15,586 bases of DNA from an uncultured Armatimonadota bacterium (lineage in GTDB: Bacteria; Armatimonadota; Armatimonadia; Armatimonadales; Armatimonadaceae), in assembly GCA_903881535.1 (NCBI GenBank), contig CAIRTT010000269.1:1-15586 (forward strand). The letters run 5' to 3'. The position numbers were made by a program, and so were the translations under genes. Shown in pieces: positions 6,611 to 13,096 of this stretch (its first letter is position 1; every line of letters starts with the position of its first letter). A model generated the notes under the pieces. It saw nothing but the letters and a program-made list of their open reading frames with translations. It was not told the origin of the DNA and did no database searches.

Positions 6611-6991
6611 ATGATTCAACAATATACGCGGCTTCGTGCTGCGGATAACTCCGGAGCACGGTCTTTACTGTGTATCCGTGTTCTAAAGGGTTCCATGACA
6701 CGTGTTGGGCACGTTGGTGACGTAATCGTTGCTGCCGTAAAGTCTGCCACGCCTGGTGCTGCGGTTAAGAAGGGTGATGTTGTTAAAGCTGTCATCGTTC
6801 GTACCAAGCAGCCAATCAAGCGTGCCGATGGTTCAACCCTGCGCTTTGATGAGAACGCTGCAGTTGTTCTTAACAATAACCTCGAGCCGCGTGGAACACG
6901 TGTGTTCGGTCCTATTGCACGTGAACTTCGTGATGCTACCAATGTTTCTGGTGGCATGAAGATTGTGTCGCTTGCACCGGAGGTACTCTGA
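6611..6991 (+). CDS. rplN: 50S ribosomal protein L14
   Basis: L14 binds 23S rRNA near the intersubunit face, contacts helix 44 of 16S rRNA in 70S ribosomes, and is the docking site of the silencing factor RsfS. The 126-residue product starts MIQQYTRLRAADNSGA and has the signature VLKGSMTRVGHVGDVI, then NAAVVLNNN, GTRVFGPIARELR and the ending MKIVSLAPEVL. The family is usually 122-123 residues. The extra residues are in the loop after RELR, where DATNVSGG stands in place of a shorter segment. The stop and the rplX ATG overlap (TGATG). A structured element lies immediately upstream. Confidence 0.97.
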   Translation: MIQQYTRLRAADNSGARSLLCIRVLKGSMTRVGHVGDVIVAAVKSATPGAAVKKGDVVKAVIVRTKQPIKRADGSTLRFDENAAVVLNNNLEPRGTRVFGPIARELRDATNVSGGMKIVSLAPEVL

Positions 6992-7338
6992 TGCCACGTT
7001 CACCAATTAAGTTCGAAGCTAAGCTGAAAGTCAGATCTGGCGACACAGTGAAAGTTCTCGCTGGTAAAGATGCTGGAAAGACCGGAGTCATCTCACGCGT
7101 CTATCCTAAAACGGGCAAGATTCTAGTTGATGGAATCAACTTTGTAACAAAGCACCAGAAAGCGCAACCGACGCCTGCTGATCCTAACCCTACGGGCGGT
7201 AAAGTAGTCGTAGAAGTGCCTATCCTTGCGAGCAAGGTTGCTTTGGTTAATGCTAACGGTGAAGCGACAAGAATTCGGTCGCAAATCGTAGATGGCAAAA
7301 AAGTACGTGTAGCAGTCAAGGGTGGTCAGGTTATCTGA
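6991..7338 (+). CDS. rplX: 50S ribosomal protein L24
   Basis: L24 is an assembly-initiating protein that binds the 5' domain of 23S rRNA. The 115-residue product has a KOW motif near the N-terminus (VRSGDTVKVLAGKDAGKTG, about residues 14-32) followed by VYPKTGKILVDGINFVTKH, the conserved second strand pair, and a Gly/Val-rich C-terminal half with GGKVVVEVPI. The length is at the upper end of the usual 100-115. It overlaps rplN by one base. A 74-base gap with a hairpin precedes rplE. Confidence 0.96.
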   Translation: MPRSPIKFEAKLKVRSGDTVKVLAGKDAGKTGVISRVYPKTGKILVDGINFVTKHQKAQPTPADPNPTGGKVVVEVPILASKVALVNANGEATRIRSQIVDGKKVRVAVKGGQVI

Positions 7339-7357
7339 TCGCTTTTGCAAATATCCA

Positions 7358-7385
7358 CCCGGCACGCAGTGCGTGTTCTTCCGGG
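7358..7385 (+). promoter_or_regulatory. Two-tier hairpin in the rplX-rplE gap
   Basis: CCCGG (7358-7362) pairs with CCGGG (7381-7385). Inside it, CACGC (7363-7367) pairs with GCGTG (7371-7375) over an AGT loop, leaving an asymmetric five-base TTCTT bulge (7376-7380). No T-run follows. The rplE Shine-Dalgarno GAGG is at 7405-7408. In E. coli the spc operon repressor S8 binds mRNA at exactly this junction. The bulged stem resembles a protein-binding hairpin in outline, but I cannot match it to the S8 consensus. Confidence 0.5.
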
Positions 7386-7412
7386 ACTTCACTCGGTTTA
7401 TAGCGAGGAATT

Positions 7413-8015
7413 ATGTCGAATTACGAACCACGTTTGAAGCGTGTATACGCTGAGCAGGTTGCACCTGCGATGATGAAGCAGTTTGGCTATGATAACGTCA
7501 TGCAATGCCCTAGGCTCGAGAAGATTGTCATCAACATGGGTGTTGGCAAGGCTGGTCAAACCGGTGGTGATCCGAAGCTGATGGACCATGCAATCAAGGA
7601 TATGACCGCAATCTCTGGTCAAAAGCCGATGGTCTGTCGTGCCAAGAAGTCTGTTGCTAACTTCCGCTTACGTGAAGGTTCTGCAATCGGATGCAAAGTC
7701 ACGCTTCGTGGTGCACGAATGTGGGAGTTTCTTGACCGCTTGGTCAATATCACTCTTCCTCGTGTCCGTGACTTTCAGGGCGTAAACCCGAACAGCTTTG
7801 ACGGACGTGGCAACTTTGCCATGGGTATGAAGGAACAGCTTGTTTTCCCTGAGATTCAGTATGATCAGGTTGACAAGATGCGTGGTATGGACATCATTAT
7901 GGTCACGACGGCCGGAAATGATGCTGATGCACGTCACCTGCTTGCACTTCTGGGAGTACCGTTCCGCTCATCCGCTAATGCTGGACCTGGTGGCGCGACC
8001 CGTTTGGAGTTCTAG
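7413..8015 (+). CDS. rplE: 50S ribosomal protein L5
   Basis: L5 belongs to the 5S rRNA-L5-L18 particle of the central protuberance and touches the P-site tRNA. The 200-residue product has the signature PRLEKIVINMGVG (about residues 33-45), ISGQKPMVCRAKKSVANFRLREG, IGCKVTLRG, SFDGRGNFAMGMKEQ and FPEIQYDQVDKMRGMDI. The family is usually 178-187 residues. The difference is mainly a C-terminal tail of about 15 residues after VPFRS that is Gly/Ala-rich. It is the last gene before a strong terminator, unlike most genomes where rpsN and rpsH follow directly. Confidence 0.97.
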   Translation: MSNYEPRLKRVYAEQVAPAMMKQFGYDNVMQCPRLEKIVINMGVGKAGQTGGDPKLMDHAIKDMTAISGQKPMVCRAKKSVANFRLREGSAIGCKVTLRGARMWEFLDRLVNITLPRVRDFQGVNPNSFDGRGNFAMGMKEQLVFPEIQYDQVDKMRGMDIIMVTTAGNDADARHLLALLGVPFRSSANAGPGGATRLEF

Positions 8016-8021
8016 AACTCC
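8006..8021. repeat. 16-bp perfect palindrome across the rplE stop codon
   Basis: GGAGTTCTAGAACTCC is a perfect palindrome centred between 8013 and 8014, and the rplE stop TAG (8013-8015) lies in its centre. It could be a protein-binding site, a five-base-pair RNA hairpin placed just before the terminator, or chance. Confidence 0.4.
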
Positions 8022-8027
8022 GCGTGG

Positions 8028-8066
8028 AAAGCCCCCCCTTTTGCGAGGGGGGGCTTTTTTGTTTTT
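8028..8066 (+). terminator. Strong intrinsic terminator ending the ribosomal protein cluster
   Basis: AAAGCCCCCCC (8028-8038) pairs perfectly with GGGGGGGCTTT (8047-8057) around an eight-base loop, followed by a T-rich run to 8066 with one G. An 11-base-pair G/C-dominated stem with T-tail is a textbook rho-independent terminator. It lies 12 bases after the rplE stop. Confidence 0.95.
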
Positions 8067-8250
8067 TGGCTGGACATTCGTTACGGTCATGAACGGTTCT
8101 AAGCATTCGACAAATGTTTGGTACTTATGCGGCTAGTGGCTGACATATTTGTGGATGATTACCGGGTTAGCTGATTATTATTGATGCTGGCTTTCATGTA
8201 TGCGTATGTTTAGAGTGCGCTTGGTCTGCTTACAGGCATAAGAATCGGCA
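8067..8250. other. Non-coding gap between the rplE terminator and the steA-like gene
   Basis: About 180 bases of lower GC than the neighbours. I see no convincing ORF, tRNA, riboswitch or strong inverted repeat in it. ATTCG and ACGGT each occur twice within 8079-8110, probably by chance. The only supported element is the promoter at its right end. Confidence 0.5.
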
Positions 8251-8268
8251 TGCTATACAATGACGCAA
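8230..8268 (+). promoter_or_regulatory. Extended -10 promoter at the steA-like gene, probably leaderless
   Basis: TGCTATACA (8251-8259) is an extended -10 element (TG, one base, TATACA; five of six bases match TATAAT). A poor -35 candidate (TTACAG, 8230-8235) lies 18 bases upstream. The expected transcription start, about seven or eight bases after the -10, falls at 8267-8268, at the A of the ATG at 8268. No Shine-Dalgarno precedes that ATG. This supports both 8268 as the start and a leaderless mRNA. Confidence 0.55.
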
Positions 8269-9443
8269 TGGGTGAATTGCAAAAGATATTGAGCGGCTTT
8301 CGCCCTCAGAACATCGACCCAGTTATTAGGATTGCGCACAGAACTAAGGTTACAGCGCCCACAGTATTGGCTGGTGAGATTGTTGTCATTGGTCACCCAG
8401 ATCTCGATTCAGTCGCGGCCGAGGGGCTTGTTCGTGTGAGGCCGAGCGCCATCATTAACTGTGCACCTTTTGTAACTGGAAAATATCCCAATCAAGGACC
8501 CGTTGTGTTATTGTCGGCGGGCATACCGCTATTCGAATCTGACCGTAATATTCTGGAGTCAATACCTGATCGATCATGTGGTCGAATTGAGGCCGATAAC
8601 CTTGTTGTTGGTGGTACTGGTTCGTTTGCACTCAGAAGTGTGAGCGAAGTAGATATTAATGCGGCACTTGCTAATGCACGTGAAAATCTTGACAGTGAAC
8701 TGGATGCGTTTGTTCGCAACACGTTGACGTATCTTGAACGCGATAGTGAACGTACATTGCTCCTTGATCCGGTGATTCCTCCAGATGTTAAGACAGACTT
8801 TTTCGATAAACCAACGGTCGTAGCAGTGCGCGGAAGCCGCTATCGGGAAGACCTCCGCTTGCTGGCTAATTTCTTCGCGGATGCGAAGCCTCTCATCATT
8901 GCTGTTGATGGTGCTGCTGATGAGCTTATCTCAATGGGGCTGGTTCCACATGTGATTCTTGGGGATATGGATAGCGTCTCTGATCGTTCTCTTCGATGTG
9001 GTGCTGAGTTGATTGTCCATGCATACGCATCAACGTCGGAACCCGTTGCGGCACCCGGTGCATTGCGGTGCCAACAACTAGGGTTACCGTATATGACATT
9101 CCCAGTTGCTGGTACCAGCGAAGATGCTGCTTTACTTCTTGCCTATGAACTTGGTGCAAAACTAATCGTTGCGGTTGGCACGCACACCCATATGGAAGAC
9201 TTCCTCGATAAGGGACGTGGAGGAATGGCATCGACCTTTCTCGTCAGACTCAAAGTTGGTAATCGACTTGTAGACGCCAAGGGGGTTTCGAGCCTGATGT
9301 CGATGAATCAACCGATCGGTCCATCGCTGTTACTGCTCGTCTCTGCTGCACTCTTCCCAGTGGTCGTGTTACTCCTACTCACCCCGGCTGGCCAAACACT
9401 TTCTAGATCTCTATTGCTTGTATATAAGGCATTCACCGCATGA
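8268..9443 (+). CDS. steA: SteA-like protein (TPK-like domain, C-terminal membrane anchor)
   Basis: This 391-residue protein matches the family annotated as putative cytokinetic ring protein SteA, known from Corynebacterium, where SteA works with SteB at the division septum. It has a thiamine-pyrophosphokinase-like core: VDGAAD (213-218), GDMDSVSD (232-239), GTSEDAA (282-288) and THMEDFLDKGRGGMAST (about 307-323). The N-terminal half holds GHPDLDSVAAEGL and GKYPNQGP. A hydrophobic segment (about 352-374) anchors the C-terminus. No thiamine enzyme activity should be assumed, because the family is distinct from true pyrophosphokinases. The ATG at 8268 is preferred over the in-frame ATG at 8250, which lies inside the likely -10 element. 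It overlaps the next gene by ATGA. Confidence 0.88.
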   Translation: MGELQKILSGFRPQNIDPVIRIAHRTKVTAPTVLAGEIVVIGHPDLDSVAAEGLVRVRPSAIINCAPFVTGKYPNQGPVVLLSAGIPLFESDRNILESIPDRSCGRIEADNLVVGGTGSFALRSVSEVDINAALANARENLDSELDAFVRNTLTYLERDSERTLLLDPVIPPDVKTDFFDKPTVVAVRGSRYREDLRLLANFFADAKPLIIAVDGAADELISMGLVPHVILGDMDSVSDRSLRCGAELIVHAYASTSEPVAAPGALRCQQLGLPYMTFPVAGTSEDAALLLAYELGAKLIVAVGTHTHMEDFLDKGRGGMASTFLVRLKVGNRLVDAKGVSSLMSMNQPIGPSLLLLVSAALFPVVVLLLLTPAGQTLSRSLLLVYKAFTA

Positions 9444-10186
9444 ATCCTGGCTTTCGCTATCATATTGCGTCGTTGGCATCCATATTCTTCGCGCTGGGTA
9501 TCGGAGTGGTTATGGGGACGTTAGTCGTAGGTGGTAAGGTCGTCGATCGACAGGCGCGTCTGGTGCAGCAATTGGAACGCCGGATGGAAGACCTTCAGGT
9601 TGATATCAAACGACGTGGACAGTCAGATGTTGCGTTGCTACGGCTTGTCAGTGATGGTGCCACATCACTCTGGAAGGCGAGTTCGGTGAGTGTGATTGCT
9701 GTTGAAAAAGCAGGGACCAAGAAAGTCGATAAGATTGTTGGTGAACTTGGGATGCCTTACGACCACCGTAACATCACCTATCAAAAAGATAAGTGGGTCG
9801 ATGATCTCAATCCAGACGTGTCTCCAGCCATTTCCCTTAAACTCGATAGTTCTGACGACAAGATGTCGCGTATTTTGCTATTCGTCCTGCCAAATGGGTC
9901 GGCCTTTACCACTATGTCAACAGTGCAGCTTGACGGCCTCTTGACCCTTATGCAGGATGTTGAATCACTTGGTTGTAAAGTTGTAATTCTTACCGCTGAT
10001 GATGGTAATTCAGCCTTTCTTCATCAATGTACGTCAGCACGATTACCTGTTGTTACTAATGCTGAGACCAGCGTCGGTATGTCGGCCGTCATGTTGTCTC
10101 CGTGGGCGAAACCTGCGATTTACGGAGCAGGGCAGTTCATCGATGAAGATATTCCCTCATTTAGATGGAGCGCATCTGCACCGTGA
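9440..10186 (+). CDS. steB: SteB/MctB-like membrane-anchored coiled-coil protein
   Basis: The 248-residue product begins FRYHIASLASIFFALGIGV, which matches the N-terminus of the family called copper transporter MctB or SteB. A single membrane helix (about 8-30) is followed by a charged coiled-coil segment (about 36-66, RQARLVQQLERRMEDLQ). The remaining domain is presumably extracytoplasmic, with strands such as ILLFVLPNG and CKVVILTADD. It is shorter than typical actinobacterial members (around 300). In Corynebacterium SteA and SteB form a complex in septation. The copper annotation comes from M. tuberculosis MctB, and no Cys/His metal cluster is evident here. It overlaps steA by four bases and the next gene by four bases if the GTG start is used. 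Confidence 0.82.
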   Translation: MNPGFRYHIASLASIFFALGIGVVMGTLVVGGKVVDRQARLVQQLERRMEDLQVDIKRRGQSDVALLRLVSDGATSLWKASSVSVIAVEKAGTKKVDKIVGELGMPYDHRNITYQKDKWVDDLNPDVSPAISLKLDSSDDKMSRILLFVLPNGSAFTTMSTVQLDGLLTLMQDVESLGCKVVILTADDGNSAFLHQCTSARLPVVTNAETSVGMSAVMLSPWAKPAIYGAGQFIDEDIPSFRWSASAP

Positions 10187-10851
10187 CCATTGATGTCGTT
10201 ATCCCCGCACATAATGAAGAGATCTACTTGGCCAAAACACTTGAAGCGCTTTCAACTGTAAAGCAGATTTCCAAGGTAATCGTAGTTGATGATGGCTCCA
10301 TTGATGAAACTGCTAATATTGCGGTGTCACATTCAGCAACTCTGGTTAGTCTAAGCCGTAATCAAGGCAAATCTGCAGCGCTGATGGCTGGTGTCCGTGC
10401 GGCAAGAAGTGAATTTGTTCTAATGCTTGATGCCGACCTAGGTGAATCTGCCAGTGAGATCACGAAGCTCATACAGGCATACCCGGTTGGTCAGGATGCC
10501 TGTGTTGTAGCTTTGTTTCCTGTGATAACCGGGAGAGGTGGGGGAATAGGGCTTGCAGTCCGCATAGCCCGAATAGGCGCAAGGTTCCTTGGTGGATGGC
10601 AGATGAAAGCGCCTCTTTCTGGTCAGCGACTCCTGCGAAGGGACACGCTGGACAGTATCCTTCCGCTTACCTATGGGTTTGGTTTGGAAACAGCGATGAA
10701 TATACGACTAGGCCGAGCGAAAACGCAGCTGGTCGAGGTCGAGACACAAATGGATCATCGGGTTACCCAAAATGACCTTAAAGGGCGCTTGCATCGCGCC
10801 AAGCAGTTACTCCACCTCGTAATGGCGATTTCCCGTGAATGCTTCCATTAA
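10183..10851 (+). CDS. Family 2 glycosyltransferase (GT-A fold)
   Basis: The 222-residue product shows a compact GT2 catalytic domain: IDVVIPAHNEE at the start, VVDDGS (residues 35-39) for nucleotide binding, and a DAD metal-binding motif (about 83-85) in MLDADLG. SGQRLLRRD and GFGLETAMN follow, typical of the acceptor side. There is no membrane helix, so it probably works at the inner membrane face, using UDP- or GDP-sugars on a lipid-linked acceptor (family inference). The GTG at 10183 overlaps the previous stop as GTGA and puts the conserved strand at the very N-terminus. An ATG at 10165 would add six residues (22-base overlap) and cannot be excluded. Its place beside a polyprenyl-phosphate sugar transferase suggests a shared glycolipid pathway. 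Confidence 0.85.
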   Translation: MTIDVVIPAHNEEIYLAKTLEALSTVKQISKVIVVDDGSIDETANIAVSHSATLVSLSRNQGKSAALMAGVRAARSEFVLMLDADLGESASEITKLIQAYPVGQDACVVALFPVITGRGGGIGLAVRIARIGARFLGGWQMKAPLSGQRLLRRDTLDSILPLTYGFGLETAMNIRLGRAKTQLVEVETQMDHRVTQNDLKGRLHRAKQLLHLVMAISRECFH

Positions 10852-11638
10852 CCCAGTCGTACTAAGGTTATTTTGTGTGTGCTGCATTACAGCATTCTTC
10901 AGTTACCTTATTCTCAAGGTGAACTGGTCAAAACGCTTCCTTCGGACGAACGCATTCGGTGCAATGATCCCTATAACCTTTGGCGTGGCGCCAGCCTTTG
11001 GCCTCTGCATGGTCATGGTAGTTGCTCATCCAGTAGCACTCTATGCTGCGGTACTTATCTTAGGATTTAGCTTTGTGGGATACTTCGATGATGTGTATGG
11101 AACGTCGGCCTATAGAGGTATACGTGGACACCTTTCAGCTTTACGTAACGGTGTTGTTACAAGCGGTCTTGTTAAGTTAGTCGCCTCTCCACTCATGGCC
11201 GGCATCTTCTCAATGTCGCTGTATGGGTTTCAAAACTGGTTGGCATATCTCACCGTCATCATGATTGCTGCATCGTCGAATGCATTCAACCTTCTTGACT
11301 TGAGGCCAGGGCGTTCTCAAGGGTTTGCTGTTATCACGCTCCTGATATTGCTCCCTTTTGTACCGCCATCCATAGCGCTTGGGTCAATCTTGGTTCTGTT
11401 TATCACTATCATCCCTGATGCTCGTGCAAAGGTCATGATGGGGGATTCTGGGGCAATAGCAATAGGTGCGGCTGTCGCTCTTGTTGTTGTTGCATCAAGT
11501 AATATATGGTTGGCAGTTTTGTATACATTAGTTACCGTCACCCTTAACCTCGTAGCCGAGAAGTACTCCCTTGGTAAGCTGATTTCGCAGAACATCGTTC
11601 TGAACAAAATCGACCGTTTACTCGGAAGACGTTTCTAA
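10835..11638 (+). CDS. Short MraY/WecA-like polyprenyl-phosphate sugar-1-phosphate transferase
   Basis: A polytopic membrane protein of 267 residues with about eight or nine hydrophobic segments. It carries the glycosyltransferase family 4 motifs: FDDVYG (Asp85-Asp86), RGHLSALRNG (about 97-106), NAFNLLDLRPG (149-159) and MGDSGA (202-207). These match the Mg2+ and nucleotide motifs of MraY, WecA and TagO, which load HexNAc-1-phosphate on undecaprenyl phosphate. The usual family length is 320-360. This protein is shorter and lacks an obvious HxHH motif near the C-terminus, so the substrate differs or is unknown. The start is a GTG at 10835 overlapping the preceding gene by 17 bases; no good ATG lies near. 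A role with the preceding GT2 in an envelope glycolipid is inferred. Confidence 0.8.
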   Translation: MNASINPVVLRLFCVCCITAFFSYLILKVNWSKRFLRTNAFGAMIPITFGVAPAFGLCMVMVVAHPVALYAAVLILGFSFVGYFDDVYGTSAYRGIRGHLSALRNGVVTSGLVKLVASPLMAGIFSMSLYGFQNWLAYLTVIMIAASSNAFNLLDLRPGRSQGFAVITLLILLPFVPPSIALGSILVLFITIIPDARAKVMMGDSGAIAIGAAVALVVVASSNIWLAVLYTLVTVTLNLVAEKYSLGKLISQNIVLNKIDRLLGRRF

Positions 11639-11701
11639 GTCTTGTGTTGCTTGTGATGGTCGTTGTTTGTGGAGATCGCTAGTCGGAAAGCAGGTTCTAT
11701 T

Positions 11702-12586
11702 GTGCAGGTAATGTACGTCCAAAGACCCTTGGCATCAATAATCAAGTTGACTGGTCGCGATCGGTTCCAGTTCTTACAAGGGATGGTAACGAATGATGTC
11801 AATAGCCAAAGTCCATCCACAGGGCTTAGGGCTTTTCACCTTGATAACAAAGGGACGATTGTCTATCCGATGACCCTTCATTCCACATCGGATGCGTTAT
11901 ACATCGATGTTGAAGGTGCTACAGCTGTAGATGTGATGACGCTTCTGGATCACTATCTCGTGATGGAACGCTGTGCACTCCACGATGTGCTTTCAACATC
12001 CGAGTCGTTTTGGATCTTAGGCGATGTTCACGATATTTTTTCAGATGCTGATAAATCTTCTGATGGAAACCTTCATACCTTCATGTTCGGTGATGTTCAG
12101 ATACACACTGTTCCTGTTCTTCGCAGAGATGGACCGTGCTACGTCGCTTGGTCAACTGCTGGAGAACTGCCAGCTCTGTTTGAACGAGTTGGGCTAGTTT
12201 GTGGCACATTTGAAGATGCTGAGCATCAGCGGCTTACCGCTGCTATACCCGCAGGCTGTGCGGATTTCTCACGAATCCTAGCCATGGAGTCAGGTATCGT
12301 CGGTAGCGCGATTTCGTTCACCAAAGGGTGCTACATAGGCCAGGAAATAACGGCACGTATCGATGCACGTGGCAGAACCCACAGAGAGTTAGTCGTGCTC
12401 GAGATACCTGGTGAAGTCACTTCACTAGATGTGCGATCAGACGAGACGGTCGTCGGGCAGATACGGTCCAGCTGCACGGGTCCAAATGGGGAATCACTTG
12501 CCATTTGCCATTTGAGAAATGAAGCGCGATCCCAGCCCCTGTTTGTTGGAGCACTCAGCGTTAAGGCTGTAAGGAATGTTGTATGA
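11702..12586 (+). CDS. ygfZ: YgfZ/GcvT-like folate-binding protein
   Basis: YgfZ-type proteins (also COG0354) bind tetrahydrofolate and support assembly or repair of certain Fe-S enzymes. The signature KGCYIGQE (12323-12346), with its conserved Cys, is intact. The N-terminal FLQGMVTNDV and DNKGTIV blocks match the shared GcvT fold. From GTG 11702 the protein has 294 residues, near the usual 300-330. The start is uncertain: GTG 11702 has an AGCAGG Shine-Dalgarno at a good distance, while TTG 11663, GTG 11669 and ATG 11711 are alternatives in frame. It lies 63 bases after the preceding gene and overlaps the next by ATGA. A 2Fe-2S ferredoxin gene nearby is consistent with an Fe-S role. Confidence 0.87.
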   Translation: MQVMYVQRPLASIIKLTGRDRFQFLQGMVTNDVNSQSPSTGLRAFHLDNKGTIVYPMTLHSTSDALYIDVEGATAVDVMTLLDHYLVMERCALHDVLSTSESFWILGDVHDIFSDADKSSDGNLHTFMFGDVQIHTVPVLRRDGPCYVAWSTAGELPALFERVGLVCGTFEDAEHQRLTAAIPAGCADFSRILAMESGIVGSAISFTKGCYIGQEITARIDARGRTHRELVVLEIPGEVTSLDVRSDETVVGQIRSSCTGPNGESLAICHLRNEARSQPLFVGALSVKAVRNVV

Positions 12587-13071
12587 GTAAGCGCATGATT
12601 CTCTTTGTCGTACTTACAGTCCTCGCCGGCTCCGTTTGGGGTGGACTCGCGGTTACGACATACGGCTGGCGATATGGGGATGTGAACGGCATAAAGGTAC
12701 GACGGCATGTCCTGAGTGGGAAAATCCAAACGAACAACGACGGTCAGTGGATGCAGTCTTGGCAGGATGATCCTGGAGCTAACTTATTGGAACCTAAGGA
12801 TATCCGGAGAATCAGATTAACCGATGTGGTTTGGGGAAACGGTGGCTTACTGTTCGGATTTGCAAAGATCACAGGAACATCAGGTGTCCGTGGTAGATTT
12901 GCGCTTCAGGTGAGGGTCGTTGAACCAAGCGGCACACGTGTACGTGACAGGACACTTCGTGTCAGCGCAGATTGGCCAGCAAACACCGTAATCCCATGGG
13001 TTCTCGACACGCAAATATCAACGCCGGAGCTTCGTCAAAAGACAGTCGTTAGACTTGAACCGATAAGATAA
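12583..13071 (+). CDS. Unknown protein with N-terminal membrane anchor or signal peptide
   Basis: I do not recognise this 162-residue protein. Residues 1-27 are a short basic start (MSKR) and a hydrophobic stretch (MILFVVLTVLAGSVWGGLAV), either an uncleaved anchor or a Sec signal peptide. No lipobox Cys is present; the protein has no Cys at all. The rest looks like a beta-rich extracytoplasmic domain, with alternating polar/hydrophobic strands (RFALQVRVVEPSG, RDRTLRVSADWP) and several Trp residues. It could be an immunoglobulin-like or FxLYD-like fold, but no motif proves this. It overlaps the ygfZ-like gene by four bases (ATGA) and is followed by a VOC gene after 25 bases, so it is part of the operon. 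Confidence 0.75.
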   Translation: MSKRMILFVVLTVLAGSVWGGLAVTTYGWRYGDVNGIKVRRHVLSGKIQTNNDGQWMQSWQDDPGANLLEPKDIRRIRLTDVVWGNGGLLFGFAKITGTSGVRGRFALQVRVVEPSGTRVRDRTLRVSADWPANTVIPWVLDTQISTPELRQKTVVRLEPIR

Positions 13072-13096
13072 CAAAGACTTTTTAGGAGGAATTTAT

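Noticed and set aside
8079..8110. Short direct repeats (ATTCG, ACGGT) after the rplE terminator
   Set aside because: Units of five bases repeated twice in an AT-richer spacer are expected by chance and do not form an array.
7840..8136. 98-residue open frame starting in rplE and running through the terminator
   Set aside because: It is out of frame with rplE, crosses a strong terminator and has no protein-like pattern.
8268..9443. Calling the SteA-like gene a thiamine pyrophosphokinase
   Set aside because: The GDMDSVSD region resembles that fold, but the N-terminal domain, the length and the C-terminal membrane anchor fit SteA-family proteins, and a SteB partner follows directly.
9440..10186. 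Calling the SteB-like gene a copper transporter
   Set aside because: One membrane helix and a coiled coil cannot form a transporter on their own, and no metal-binding cluster is visible; the name is a database legacy of MctB.
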